Shown here piece by piece: positions 1-5,873 of a stretch of 7,132 bases of DNA; the first letter of the stretch is position 1, and the number at the start of each line of letters is the position of its first letter. The notes below the pieces were generated by a model that worked only from the letters and a program-made list of their open reading frames with translations, did not search any database and was not told the DNA's origin. Location: positions 24,858-31,989 of the forward strand of contig DOCI01000173.1 of assembly GCA_003503535.1 (NCBI GenBank), given 5' to 3'. The translations under genes and the position numbers were made by a program. The DNA is from Planctomycetaceae bacterium (lineage in GTDB: Bacteria > Planctomycetota > Planctomycetia > Planctomycetales > Planctomycetaceae).

Positions 1-1
1 A

Positions 2-838
2 GTTTTTGAGAACCTCGATCCCTGGCAAATCGTCCAAGTTGCCCGCCACGAAAATCGTCCGCAGACACTCGATTATCTCGATCTGGTTTTCGACGAATTT
101 ATCGAACTGCACGGCGACCGCGCCTACGGCGATGATCGAGCGATCGTCACAGGGATGGCGCGAATTGATGGTCGCAAAGTGATGTTCGTTGGCCAGCACA
201 AAGGTCGACATCTTAAAGAGAGAACTCTCCATAATTACGGCATGCCGCATCCCGAAGGCTATCGTAAAGCGATCCAGAAGATGCAGATGGCTGCCAAGTA
301 CAATCTGCCAATCGTAACGTTCATCGATACGGCGGGAGCCTATCCCGGAATTGGTTCCGAAGAACGTGGCATCTCTTATCAGATCGCTTATAACCTTCGC
401 GAGATGTCGCGGCTGCCAACTCCGATTGTCAGTGTCGTGATCAGTGAAGGGGGGTCTGGAGGGGCGCTTGGAATTGGCGTTGGTAACCATGTTTGCATGA
501 TGCAGTATGCTTACTATTCGGTCATCAGCCCTGAAGGTTGTGCGGGCATTTTGTGGAAGCACGCCAAGCATGCCGATAAGGCCGCCCGCGCTCTGAGATT
601 CACCGCCAGCGATTTGCTTGAGTTCGGTGTCATCGACAAAACGGTTCCTGAACCATTCGGAGGAGCTCATCGGAATCATCGCCAGGCGGCGACAAATCTT
701 AAAGTCGAGATCGTTCAGGCATTGCGTCAGCTCAGCGGCAAAAGTCCACAAGAGTTGATCGACCATCGCTACGATCGCTTCCGAAAAATTGGTATCTTCG
801 AAGAGGGGGCCGTGGCAAGCGATGAAGTCGTCTCTTGA
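2..838 (+). CDS. accA: Acetyl-CoA carboxylase carboxyltransferase subunit alpha (3' part, 5' end outside window)
   Basis: AccA pairs with AccD to form the carboxyltransferase that moves CO2 from carboxybiotin (on AccB) to acetyl-CoA, giving malonyl-CoA, the first committed step of fatty acid synthesis in the cytoplasm. The frame is open from base 2, and 278 residues are visible before TGA at 836-838. The visible part begins in the family's conserved NLxPWQ..ARH region, so about 55 N-terminal residues are missing compared with E. coli AccA (319 aa). An ATG at 155 lies inside the conserved core and is not the true start. Landmarks in visible-residue numbering are the HGDRAYGDD segment (~36-44), GMPHPEGYRKA (~80-90), IDTAGAYPG (108-116, usually IDTPGAYPG), EGGSGGALG (149-157), SVISPEGC (173-180) and PEPFGGAHRN near the C-terminus. 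No frameshift or damaged motif is seen. A hairpin terminator follows 112 nt downstream. The identification is very secure. Confidence 0.97.
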   Translation, partial: VFENLDPWQIVQVARHENRPQTLDYLDLVFDEFIELHGDRAYGDDRAIVTGMARIDGRKVMFVGQHKGRHLKERTLHNYGMPHPEGYRKAIQKMQMAAKYNLPIVTFIDTAGAYPGIGSEERGISYQIAYNLREMSRLPTPIVSVVISEGGSGGALGIGVGNHVCMMQYAYYSVISPEGCAGILWKHAKHADKAARALRFTASDLLEFGVIDKTVPEPFGGAHRNHRQAATNLKVEIVQALRQLSGKSPQELIDHRYDRFRKIGIFEEGAVASDEVVS

Positions 839-949
839 GTCTTGAGAAAGCGACGCAAAATCTCTGGCGGCTTCGCTGCGTTTCGCCCACAGTCACCCAT
901 TCGTCACTTAAAGTCAGCGACCGTAATACGACAGAGTGAACCTGAAATT

Positions 950-984
950 GCCCCCGGAATCATTGGAGATCCCGGGGGCTTCTT
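950..984 (+). terminator. Rho-independent-like terminator downstream of accA
   Basis: An 8-bp perfect GC-rich stem is formed by gcccccgg (950-957) and ccgggggc (972-979), with a 14-nt loop and a short T-rich tail (ttctt, 980-984). It lies 112 nt after the accA stop and is the only strong hairpin before the convergent ATPase gene. The tail is short, so termination may be incomplete. Read on the other strand, the stem is followed by caatttca, so it could also catch transcripts from the opposite gene. Confidence 0.75.
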
Positions 985-1122
985 AACGCATCGATTTCAG
1001 ACGTTCTTTCTGAGTCATTTCTTCCATTTCCTTTCTAAGGAAGACTCGGTAAATCCAGAGAAAGCCAGGATTTCAACCGATACCCAACGTCCGATAATGT
1101 CCGTTATGTTTCATTCGACTGT

Positions 1123-1155
1123 AAAAAACGCCTAGACATAGCGAAAGTATTTTTT
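1123..1155 (-). terminator. Weak terminator candidate for the ATPase gene
   Basis: A run of six A (1123-1128) faces a run of six T (1150-1155), with a small inner cgc/gcg match (1129-1131 with 1141-1143) and an asymmetric bulge. Read on the minus strand, the inner stem is followed by six T about 120 nt beyond the stop of the ATPase gene, where a terminator would be expected. The stem is short and imperfect, so this is only a candidate. Confidence 0.25.
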
Positions 1156-1248
1156 GGGGAGTGAGTCTAAATGCTCAGGATGTGACGCAATCGCGATTGG
1201 ATATGTCGGATTGGAATTTGGCCGCGGATAGCACAGCTGCATTTCGAT

Positions 1249-2232
1249 TTATGAATTGATTTCAGGCAGTCTCAGGAAGCGATCGAGATGGCCTCGGAAG
1301 ATTTTATCGACGCGTCCAGAACGGATACCGGTGCGACGATCGCGAACGACTCCTGTCGATCCGGTTTCGTAGATCCGAATGATCCGGCCTTCGTCGATTG
1401 GCCCCCTGCTCTGGTAAGCACTCACGTAAGATTTCATCAGCGGGACAAAACGCTCCTCCAGAGATTGTCGCGTTCCATCCGAGTGGACTCGCAATGAAAT
1501 CATAGAGGGCTCATGAACGAACCGCGCGTTCCATTGCGGACGCTGGATCAATCGGCCGGTCACATCGTGAAGAGTTTGCACATCGAAGCTGATGTCGTCG
1601 CTGGAGATATCCGGGTTGAGCACATCCGCTGGCAGCACCTCCACTTGAATCCTCTCGCGAAGTTTTTCGTTCATGTCGGAAGAACGTCTGGTCAATTCGT
1701 GAATGCCATTTTCTTCCAGCAGATAGGCTGTCGCTCCGAGTCCGCTGATATGCAGGATCACGCTGTCGTTCATTGGCGAGTCTGTCAGCTGATCGGAGAT
1801 CGGTTCGCATTTGAGTTTGAATCGACGAGCCCAGGATTTATACATGGCCGCAACTCGCAGCAATCCTCCTTGTGAGTCCCCTTTTCGATTTAGCACAGAA
1901 ATCGAAAGATAAACATCTCCAAACAATGGCGATTCACTATCTTGATGAAACATCTCCAGAAGTTGCGTGCGAATTTCGAGAGTGGCTAAATCGTCCTGTC
2001 CCAATTTACGAGTCGCTTTGCGATCCGCCAGACGCCAGAGATAATCCAATTTCTTCGCTGCGGTTTCCAGCCGATGGATCTGGTCGGAAATGAACTCAGC
2101 TTCCTCGCGATTATCCCAGAAGCCCGGAATTGCGGTTCTCGCGAGTAGATTCGTTTTACGAGCTGACCAACCCGTGGATTGTTCTCGCAAATCCTGCACG
2201 CGTTCACGAATACGATCCAGCTCATCCAACTC
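1249..2232 (-). other. RF2-like (PCRF + release factor) domain of the ATPase, catalytic motifs lost
   Basis: This is residues ~595-921 of the ATPase. Class-I release factors read stop codons and hydrolyse peptidyl-tRNA with GGQ. The match to RF2 is collinear. A helical N-terminal part contains GFWDNREEAE (631-640; RF2 has DxWNDPERAQ). MYKSWARRFKLK (724-735) matches RF2 MYLRWAESRGFK, and ATAYLLEENGIHELTRR (761-777) matches YAYGWLRTETGVHRLVRK. DISFDVQT (807-814) leads into the GGQ site, and HEP (834-836) matches HIP. VVRDRRTGIRSGRVDKIFRG (889-908) matches the RF2 tail KDLRTGVETGNVQAVLDG. At the codon-reading site SPF is SSD (778-780), and GGQ is TGR (819-821). Standard stop-codon reading and hydrolysis are therefore not expected. 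A ribosome- or RF-binding scaffold role is inference. Confidence 0.85.
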
Positions 2233-4014
2233 GGCAATTTGAAATGGCTCCGGAACCTGTTCGTCATCTTTAATTGGGGATTCCACTTCAATACTGATTT
2301 GCCGTTGCCGGGCAGAAAGATGAATGATGGAATCTGAAGGGACTTTCCCAGTCACCAGTTTTCGAGCCAGAGGCATTAGCAGGAGACGCTCAATGACGCG
2401 TTTGAGGGGCCGTGCCCCGAATGTCCGAGAATAGCCTTCCCGAAGGAGCAGGGGAAAGACATTGGGAGCGACTTTGACTGTCAGATTTCTTCCCGTCACA
2501 CCCGAGCGTTGCAAAACGCGATCGACTTCGAGCCGGGCGATTTTCTCAGCGGTATCTTTTGTGAGAGGCCGGAAGACGACAACGCGGTCGATGCGATTGA
2601 TGAACTCAGGCCGGAATGTATGACCCAATTCACGATGAATTTCGGTATCCAGACTTTCCTGTTGTTCATTCTGGCCAAATCCAAATGAAGGTTCCTCCGA
2701 AATCTGCCCCCCGACATTGGATGTCATGATAATAATTGAGCGACGGAAGTCCGCGGTTTTTCCCTGACCATCCGACAGACGGCCCGCATCGAAAATCTGC
2801 AGGCACAAATCGTAAACATTCAGATGAGCCTTCTCAATTTCATCCAGCAAAATGATAGAGAAGGGCTGTTTGCGTACGATTGTCGTCAAGACTCCTGCAC
2901 GTCCTTTGCCGCCATTGAGCCGTTCAAAGCCGTCGTAAGTGGCGAATTCACTCATATCAATTCGCGAGAGTCGTTTTGCATCGCCAAAACAATACTCTGC
3001 CAACGAGCGAGCCATTTCAGTTTTCCCGACCCCGGTCGGCCCCACAAAGAGCATCACTCCGTAGGGTTTGCCGGGATCAGTCAAACGAGACTTGATCAAC
3101 GTGACGATATCGACAGCTGCGTTGACCGCTTCAGGTTGACCGATCACTTTCTCTTCAAAAAATGCACGGACCTCCTTCAGGTTCAATGGAATCTGATCAT
3201 CAAGCAAATGAGTCGAGACGCCTGTCGACTTTTCGATGACCGAAAGAATTTCCTGATCGCTGGGAAGTTCATTTCCTTCCGTTCGATTGGCCAGAACCTG
3301 ACGCAATAGCCCGACGATGCGCCCTGGATTTTCAAGGCCAGCCTGTGAGAATTCCGAGAGTTCAAAAACGCGATCGACAAATGCAGAGGTGGGCTTCAAA
3401 TCGACTTCTTCAATGACTTCGCAGGCAATTTGCTTGGTCAGCTCGTCATCGGCAGCTTTGAGTGTGATCTGTTGAAAGAGCCTTTTCAGGGCGGGATTCG
3501 CAGCAAATCCCTCCTGAAGTTCTTCCTCACTGCTTTCTCCCAGAATGACAATCTTTCCCTGTTCGATATGCGGGATCAAAGCAGAAGCGACATTGTTATC
3601 TGAAGAAGACGATCGCCCGACAGTGGTAATTTCATGAAGAGCGGGAATATAGAGAATGACTTTATTCGGCTTGGAAATAACCTGGAGAAGGTTCGATAAT
3701 TGCGTTTCCCATTCCCCAAGATATCTCGTCCCTTTCAGAAACTCCGTCGGGGTGATTTGTACGATCGTCCAACCAGTGTCCTGTTCAACCAACTGATGGG
3801 CCAGTTCGTAAATCAAGGCCGTCTTGCCAGCTCCCGATTCTCCAGTGAGAACCGCACAACGGGCATTCTCATCCAGAAGGATTTCCCGGAGATCCTGTAC
3901 GAGCTTTTCGCGATGCCAGGCACGAGGCAATTTTGAGAGAACGGCTGAATCTGTGAGGATGGTGCCGAGTGATTCGAGCAGACTGTAGTCGCTGCCAGAG
4001 AGTTCAGAGGACAT
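1249..4014 (-). CDS. Clp/Hsp100-type double AAA+ ATPase fused to an RF2-like C-terminal domain
   Basis: This 921-residue protein is probably a cytoplasmic ATP-driven protein remodeller. It has no ClpN repeat domain and no long ClpB middle domain. AAA+ module 1 (~30-270) keeps Walker A GESGAGKT (58-65) and a ClpB-like pore loop GTRYLGEWE (95-103). Its Walker B acidic pair is replaced by P124-A125, and sensor 1 is degenerate, so it may bind but not hydrolyse ATP. Module 2 (~285-575) has Walker A GPTGVGKT (325-332), Walker B LLDEIEKAH (389-397), sensor 1 N433, arginine finger FRPEFINRID (467-476) and sensor 2 GARPLKR (533-539), so it should be active. Its GYVG pore loop is shortened and missing. 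FGF (444-446) sits where ClpC has its ClpP-docking LGF. Residues ~595-921 resemble RF2 (separate entry). ATG 4014 is the first possible start, since upstream codons in frame hold no ATG, GTG or TTG before a stop. No Shine-Dalgarno is seen. Domain calls are firm; the role is unknown. Confidence 0.93.
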   Translation of the reverse strand: MSSELSGSDYSLLESLGTILTDSAVLSKLPRAWHREKLVQDLREILLDENARCAVLTGESGAGKTALIYELAHQLVEQDTGWTIVQITPTEFLKGTRYLGEWETQLSNLLQVISKPNKVILYIPALHEITTVGRSSSSDNNVASALIPHIEQGKIVILGESSEEELQEGFAANPALKRLFQQITLKAADDELTKQIACEVIEEVDLKPTSAFVDRVFELSEFSQAGLENPGRIVGLLRQVLANRTEGNELPSDQEILSVIEKSTGVSTHLLDDQIPLNLKEVRAFFEEKVIGQPEAVNAAVDIVTLIKSRLTDPGKPYGVMLFVGPTGVGKTEMARSLAEYCFGDAKRLSRIDMSEFATYDGFERLNGGKGRAGVLTTIVRKQPFSIILLDEIEKAHLNVYDLCLQIFDAGRLSDGQGKTADFRRSIIIMTSNVGGQISEEPSFGFGQNEQQESLDTEIHRELGHTFRPEFINRIDRVVVFRPLTKDTAEKIARLEVDRVLQRSGVTGRNLTVKVAPNVFPLLLREGYSRTFGARPLKRVIERLLLMPLARKLVTGKVPSDSIIHLSARQRQISIEVESPIKDDEQVPEPFQIAELDELDRIRERVQDLREQSTGWSARKTNLLARTAIPGFWDNREEAEFISDQIHRLETAAKKLDYLWRLADRKATRKLGQDDLATLEIRTQLLEMFHQDSESPLFGDVYLSISVLNRKGDSQGGLLRVAAMYKSWARRFKLKCEPISDQLTDSPMNDSVILHISGLGATAYLLEENGIHELTRRSSDMNEKLRERIQVEVLPADVLNPDISSDDISFDVQTLHDVTGRLIQRPQWNARFVHEPSMISLRVHSDGTRQSLEERFVPLMKSYVSAYQSRGPIDEGRIIRIYETGSTGVVRDRRTGIRSGRVDKIFRGHLDRFLRLPEINS

Positions 4015-4097
4015 GAGCGTGACCGGACCGCCTGGGGCGACTTCAAGAAAACGCGGGGAGATGAGGACCTTCTGAGTGTGTGAATCGTAGTCATTCG

Positions 4098-4127
4098 ATT
4101 ATGCGCCAGCTCCCCTGCTCTTTTCAA
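4098..4127 (-). promoter_or_regulatory. Sigma70-like promoter candidate for the ATPase gene
   Basis: On the minus strand, TTGAAA (4127-4122; 5 of 6 to TTGACA) is followed after 18 nt by CATAAT (4103-4098; 5 of 6 to TATAAT). Transcription would begin near 4091, giving a leader of about 77 nt before the ATG at 4014. This is the best -35/-10 pair I found in the divergent spacer. Planctomycete promoter consensus is poorly known to me, so confidence is moderate. Confidence 0.45.
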
Positions 4128-4417
4128 ACCGTAGCGACGGGAATTTGAAAAAGATTTGTTAGATTCTTTCCTACGTCTACACGATATCAGAGATTTAACA
4201 GGTCTATAAAATGTCAGTGGATCTTGATCTCTATGTAAGAAAACATGGTGATTTTCTGGAAATGTCTTATGATGTCTGGAAGATTTAGTGCAGGTCTGCG
4301 TTACAACAGTGACAATTCATTCCAGGATTGATCCTCAAAATAAGATTTCTGATAACCCGATTACCAAATTGATAGAGGCTGAAAATCATCATTTTGTAAT
4401 GGGAGGAGACCGTTACT
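4128..4417. other. Divergent intergenic spacer and leader of the zinc-ribbon gene
   Basis: These 290 bp are AT-rich compared with the flanking genes and hold no convincing open frame. A -10-like TATGAT at 4268-4273 could serve the + strand gene, with a leader of roughly 140 nt, but no good -35 sits upstream of it. A TATAAA string is at 4205-4210. A short palindrome, aggat-tg-atcct (4324-4335), could be an operator half-site pair or chance. I see no riboswitch that I recognise. Confidence 0.4.
4402..4407 (+). promoter_or_regulatory. Ribosome binding site that fixes a GTG start
   Basis: The string ggagga lies 10 nt before GTG 4418-4420. It is a strong match to the anti-Shine-Dalgarno sequence and supports GTG as the start. 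Neither other gene start in the window has so clear a site. Confidence 0.7.
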
Positions 4418-5746
4418 GTGAGTCAACCGAAAAGTATTAAGTGCAGCAAATGTGGAGCCACTCTGGGGCTTCCACAGAGTATTGAACCAGAAATGCGACT
4501 CGTCTGCGGAGCTTGTGGACATAAAATGAAAGTCCGGCAGCCGGAACCCGCTCGGGAAGTCGTAGCCCAACCACTCTCTCCCCCATCGACTGGAGGAGGA
4601 ATTTCACCAACAACTGTCATGATTATGGCTCTCCTGTTTGTTGGAGCCGGAATTGGCATTGGGTTTGCGATGACTCAATTGAATTCAAACTCTTCAGAAA
4701 AACCAGATAATACGTCCTCTGTTGCCAGTTCAGACAAAAGCAATCAGGAATCAGATACCGCCGCTGATAATAAAAGTACTTCCGAAACGAATAAGAATTC
4801 CTCGGAATCTCCTTCTCCTCCAGTCACGAAGGCGAATACACCCGAATCTGCTGTTGATAAGCTGGCAAAAGTTTCCACCGAAGATGTGAAAGCCGCTGCG
4901 ACGACTTCTGCAAACTCAGGACGTCGCTTTCTTTCGGCTTCAGGTCGTGAGCTTGCTGTCGGCGATTTCGTGAGTTTTGATGGGGCAGTCGTTGTTATCA
5001 GATTGGTCGATAAGGAGCAGAAACGAATTCCAATTGATGAACTAAGAAAGGAAGATCAGGAGTTTGTCTTTAAGCAGCCTGCAAATTCTCGTGCTGACCT
5101 TCCGCCTGAGAGCAAAACTCAGGTTGCCTCCAATAAGGACCTTCCTTCAGGCGGCCCGCCCGGTGGACCACCTCCCAGTTCCACTGCTCCAGCAATGAAT
5201 AAACCTAACAGTCCAGATGGACCAGCAGGTCCCCCTGCGGATGCCCCGCCCGGTTATCCGGTCGTTAGAGACTGGGTGAATGCGGATGGGCAACCGATGA
5301 TTCGTGGTGAATTTGCCGGAATGAAACCAGGCGACCGGGTGATCATCAAACTTCTCTCCCGAGAATGGACACCCGTAGAACCCATTGATGGGAAAGATAT
5401 TCGTCCTTTCCGCGGCGTCTTCTGGGTATTTTATGAAGAAGCCCCTGCTGGGCCTGGTCAGAAAGGAGTCGTTATGGTGCGTGTCGGAGAGGCAACCATC
5501 CCAGGGCATTCATTGAGCTGGATCGATATCCCACTCAACTCCTTTTCGGAACCGGACCAGGAATATCTGGGAGCAATTGAAGGACTGAGAAATTACGCCT
5601 CTGTGCCCAACAACAAATTTCTGCATTTTCAGGTTCCCATTCTTGAGTTGTCCCAACCCGATCAGGACTATGTGCTTTCGGAACTTAATCCCCGCCCGCG
5701 TACACCGCCGGAAACTCCACAACCATTATTTGGTCCACCACAGTAG
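4418..5746 (+). CDS. Zinc-ribbon, single-pass membrane protein with SHD1-like modules
   Basis: This is a 442-residue protein of unknown function with a GTG start supported by ggagga at 4402-4407. The N-terminus is a zinc ribbon of the MJ0042 type, with C9xxC12 and C30xxC33. One transmembrane helix follows (~65-86, rich in M, L, F, G, I). A Ser/Thr/Asn/Lys/Glu low-complexity linker spans ~89-165. Residues ~168-218 resemble an SHD1 (SLA1 homology domain 1) module, with an RxFxSASGRELAVGDFVSF opening and an IPIDELRKEDQEFV ending. A Pro/Gly-rich linker (~229-280) leads to a second, longer module starting RDWVNADGQ (284-292) and ending IPLNSFSEPDQEYL (371-384). A third ending, VPILELSQPDQDYV, is at 406-419. 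The likely topology is a cytoplasmic zinc ribbon and an exported C-terminal part. Such SHD1 proteins are common in planctomycetes, and their function is not established. It diverges from the ATPase gene; no terminator is seen after TAG 5744-5746. Confidence 0.88.
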   Translation: MSQPKSIKCSKCGATLGLPQSIEPEMRLVCGACGHKMKVRQPEPAREVVAQPLSPPSTGGGISPTTVMIMALLFVGAGIGIGFAMTQLNSNSSEKPDNTSSVASSDKSNQESDTAADNKSTSETNKNSSESPSPPVTKANTPESAVDKLAKVSTEDVKAAATTSANSGRRFLSASGRELAVGDFVSFDGAVVVIRLVDKEQKRIPIDELRKEDQEFVFKQPANSRADLPPESKTQVASNKDLPSGGPPGGPPPSSTAPAMNKPNSPDGPAGPPADAPPGYPVVRDWVNADGQPMIRGEFAGMKPGDRVIIKLLSREWTPVEPIDGKDIRPFRGVFWVFYEEAPAGPGQKGVVMVRVGEATIPGHSLSWIDIPLNSFSEPDQEYLGAIEGLRNYASVPNNKFLHFQVPILELSQPDQDYVLSELNPRPRTPPETPQPLFGPPQ

Positions 5747-5791
5747 AGAGATTCATCAATACGCATTATCGAATATTTAGTTCACCATTCC

Positions 5792-5866
5792 CTTTCGTCT
5801 CAGACTATTTTATTCTGACTTTTGGATTCATTAGATTCCAACTCTCACATATAGTCTGAACGAAAG
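5792..5866 (+). repeat. Imperfect inverted repeat (16-bp stem) just before the WD40 gene
   Basis: The left arm ctttcgt-c-tcagactat (5792-5808) is the reverse complement of atagtctgaacgaaag (5851-5866), except for one bulged C at 5799. This gives 16 pairs across a 42-nt loop. Inside the loop, ttgga (5822-5826) and tccaa (5837-5841) could form a small second stem. The right arm ends 7 nt before ATG 5874, and no T-run follows it, so it is not a typical intrinsic terminator. It could be an mRNA structure that controls initiation, a two-site operator, or a small remnant of a mobile repeat. No target-site duplication is evident. Confidence 0.7.
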
Positions 5867-5873
5867 TGAAACT

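Larger units (their letters stand above)
839..1248. other. Convergent intergenic spacer
   Basis: This 410 bp stretch separates the stops of accA (+) and the Clp-RF2-like gene (-). Apart from the hairpin at 950-979 and a weaker A6/T6 pair at 1123-1155, I see no gene. A TTG-initiated open frame at 842-1135 runs through the terminator, lacks a ribosome binding site and has an unconvincing composition, so it is not called. A perfect 12-bp palindrome, caatcgcgattg, sits at 1188-1199 with no loop. It could be a protein-binding site or chance. Confidence 0.6.

Noticed and set aside
155..157. ATG 155 as the accA start
   Set aside because: The frame is open to the left edge and the residues before 155 match conserved AccA sequence (NLxPWQ, FDEFIELHGDRAYGDD), so the true start is outside the window.
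842..1135. TTG-started open frame of 97 codons right after accA
   Set aside because: It runs through the accA terminator hairpin, has no ribosome binding site, uses a rare start and has an Arg/His/Phe/Ser-rich composition without any domain or membrane pattern. It is most likely chance.
1188..1199. Perfect 12-bp palindrome caatcgcgattg
   Set aside because: It has no loop and no T-run, is a single copy in the window and may arise by chance; it is not enough for an operator or terminator call.
1513..1875. 120-codon open frame on the plus strand opposite the RF2-like domain
   Set aside because: It is antisense to conserved release-factor-like coding sequence and shows no protein-like pattern.
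1249..2232. The idea that this is the cell's working RF2
   Set aside because: GGQ and SPF are both missing and the domain is fused behind two AAA+ modules. A normal prfB is expected elsewhere in the genome.
2824..3309. 161-codon open frame on the plus strand inside the ATPase gene
   Set aside because: It lies entirely antisense to the conserved AAA+ D2 and linker coding sequence, and its translation has no recognisable motif. It is a mirror of the real gene.
4324..4335. Short palindrome aggat-tg-atcct
   Set aside because: Five-bp arms are too short to separate from chance, and no second copy is seen nearby.
4369..4399. TTGATA ... TTGTAA as a promoter for the zinc-ribbon gene
   Set aside because: Transcription would begin on or after the ggagga ribosome binding site, and the spacing of 19 nt is long, so it does not fit a gene whose start depends on that site.
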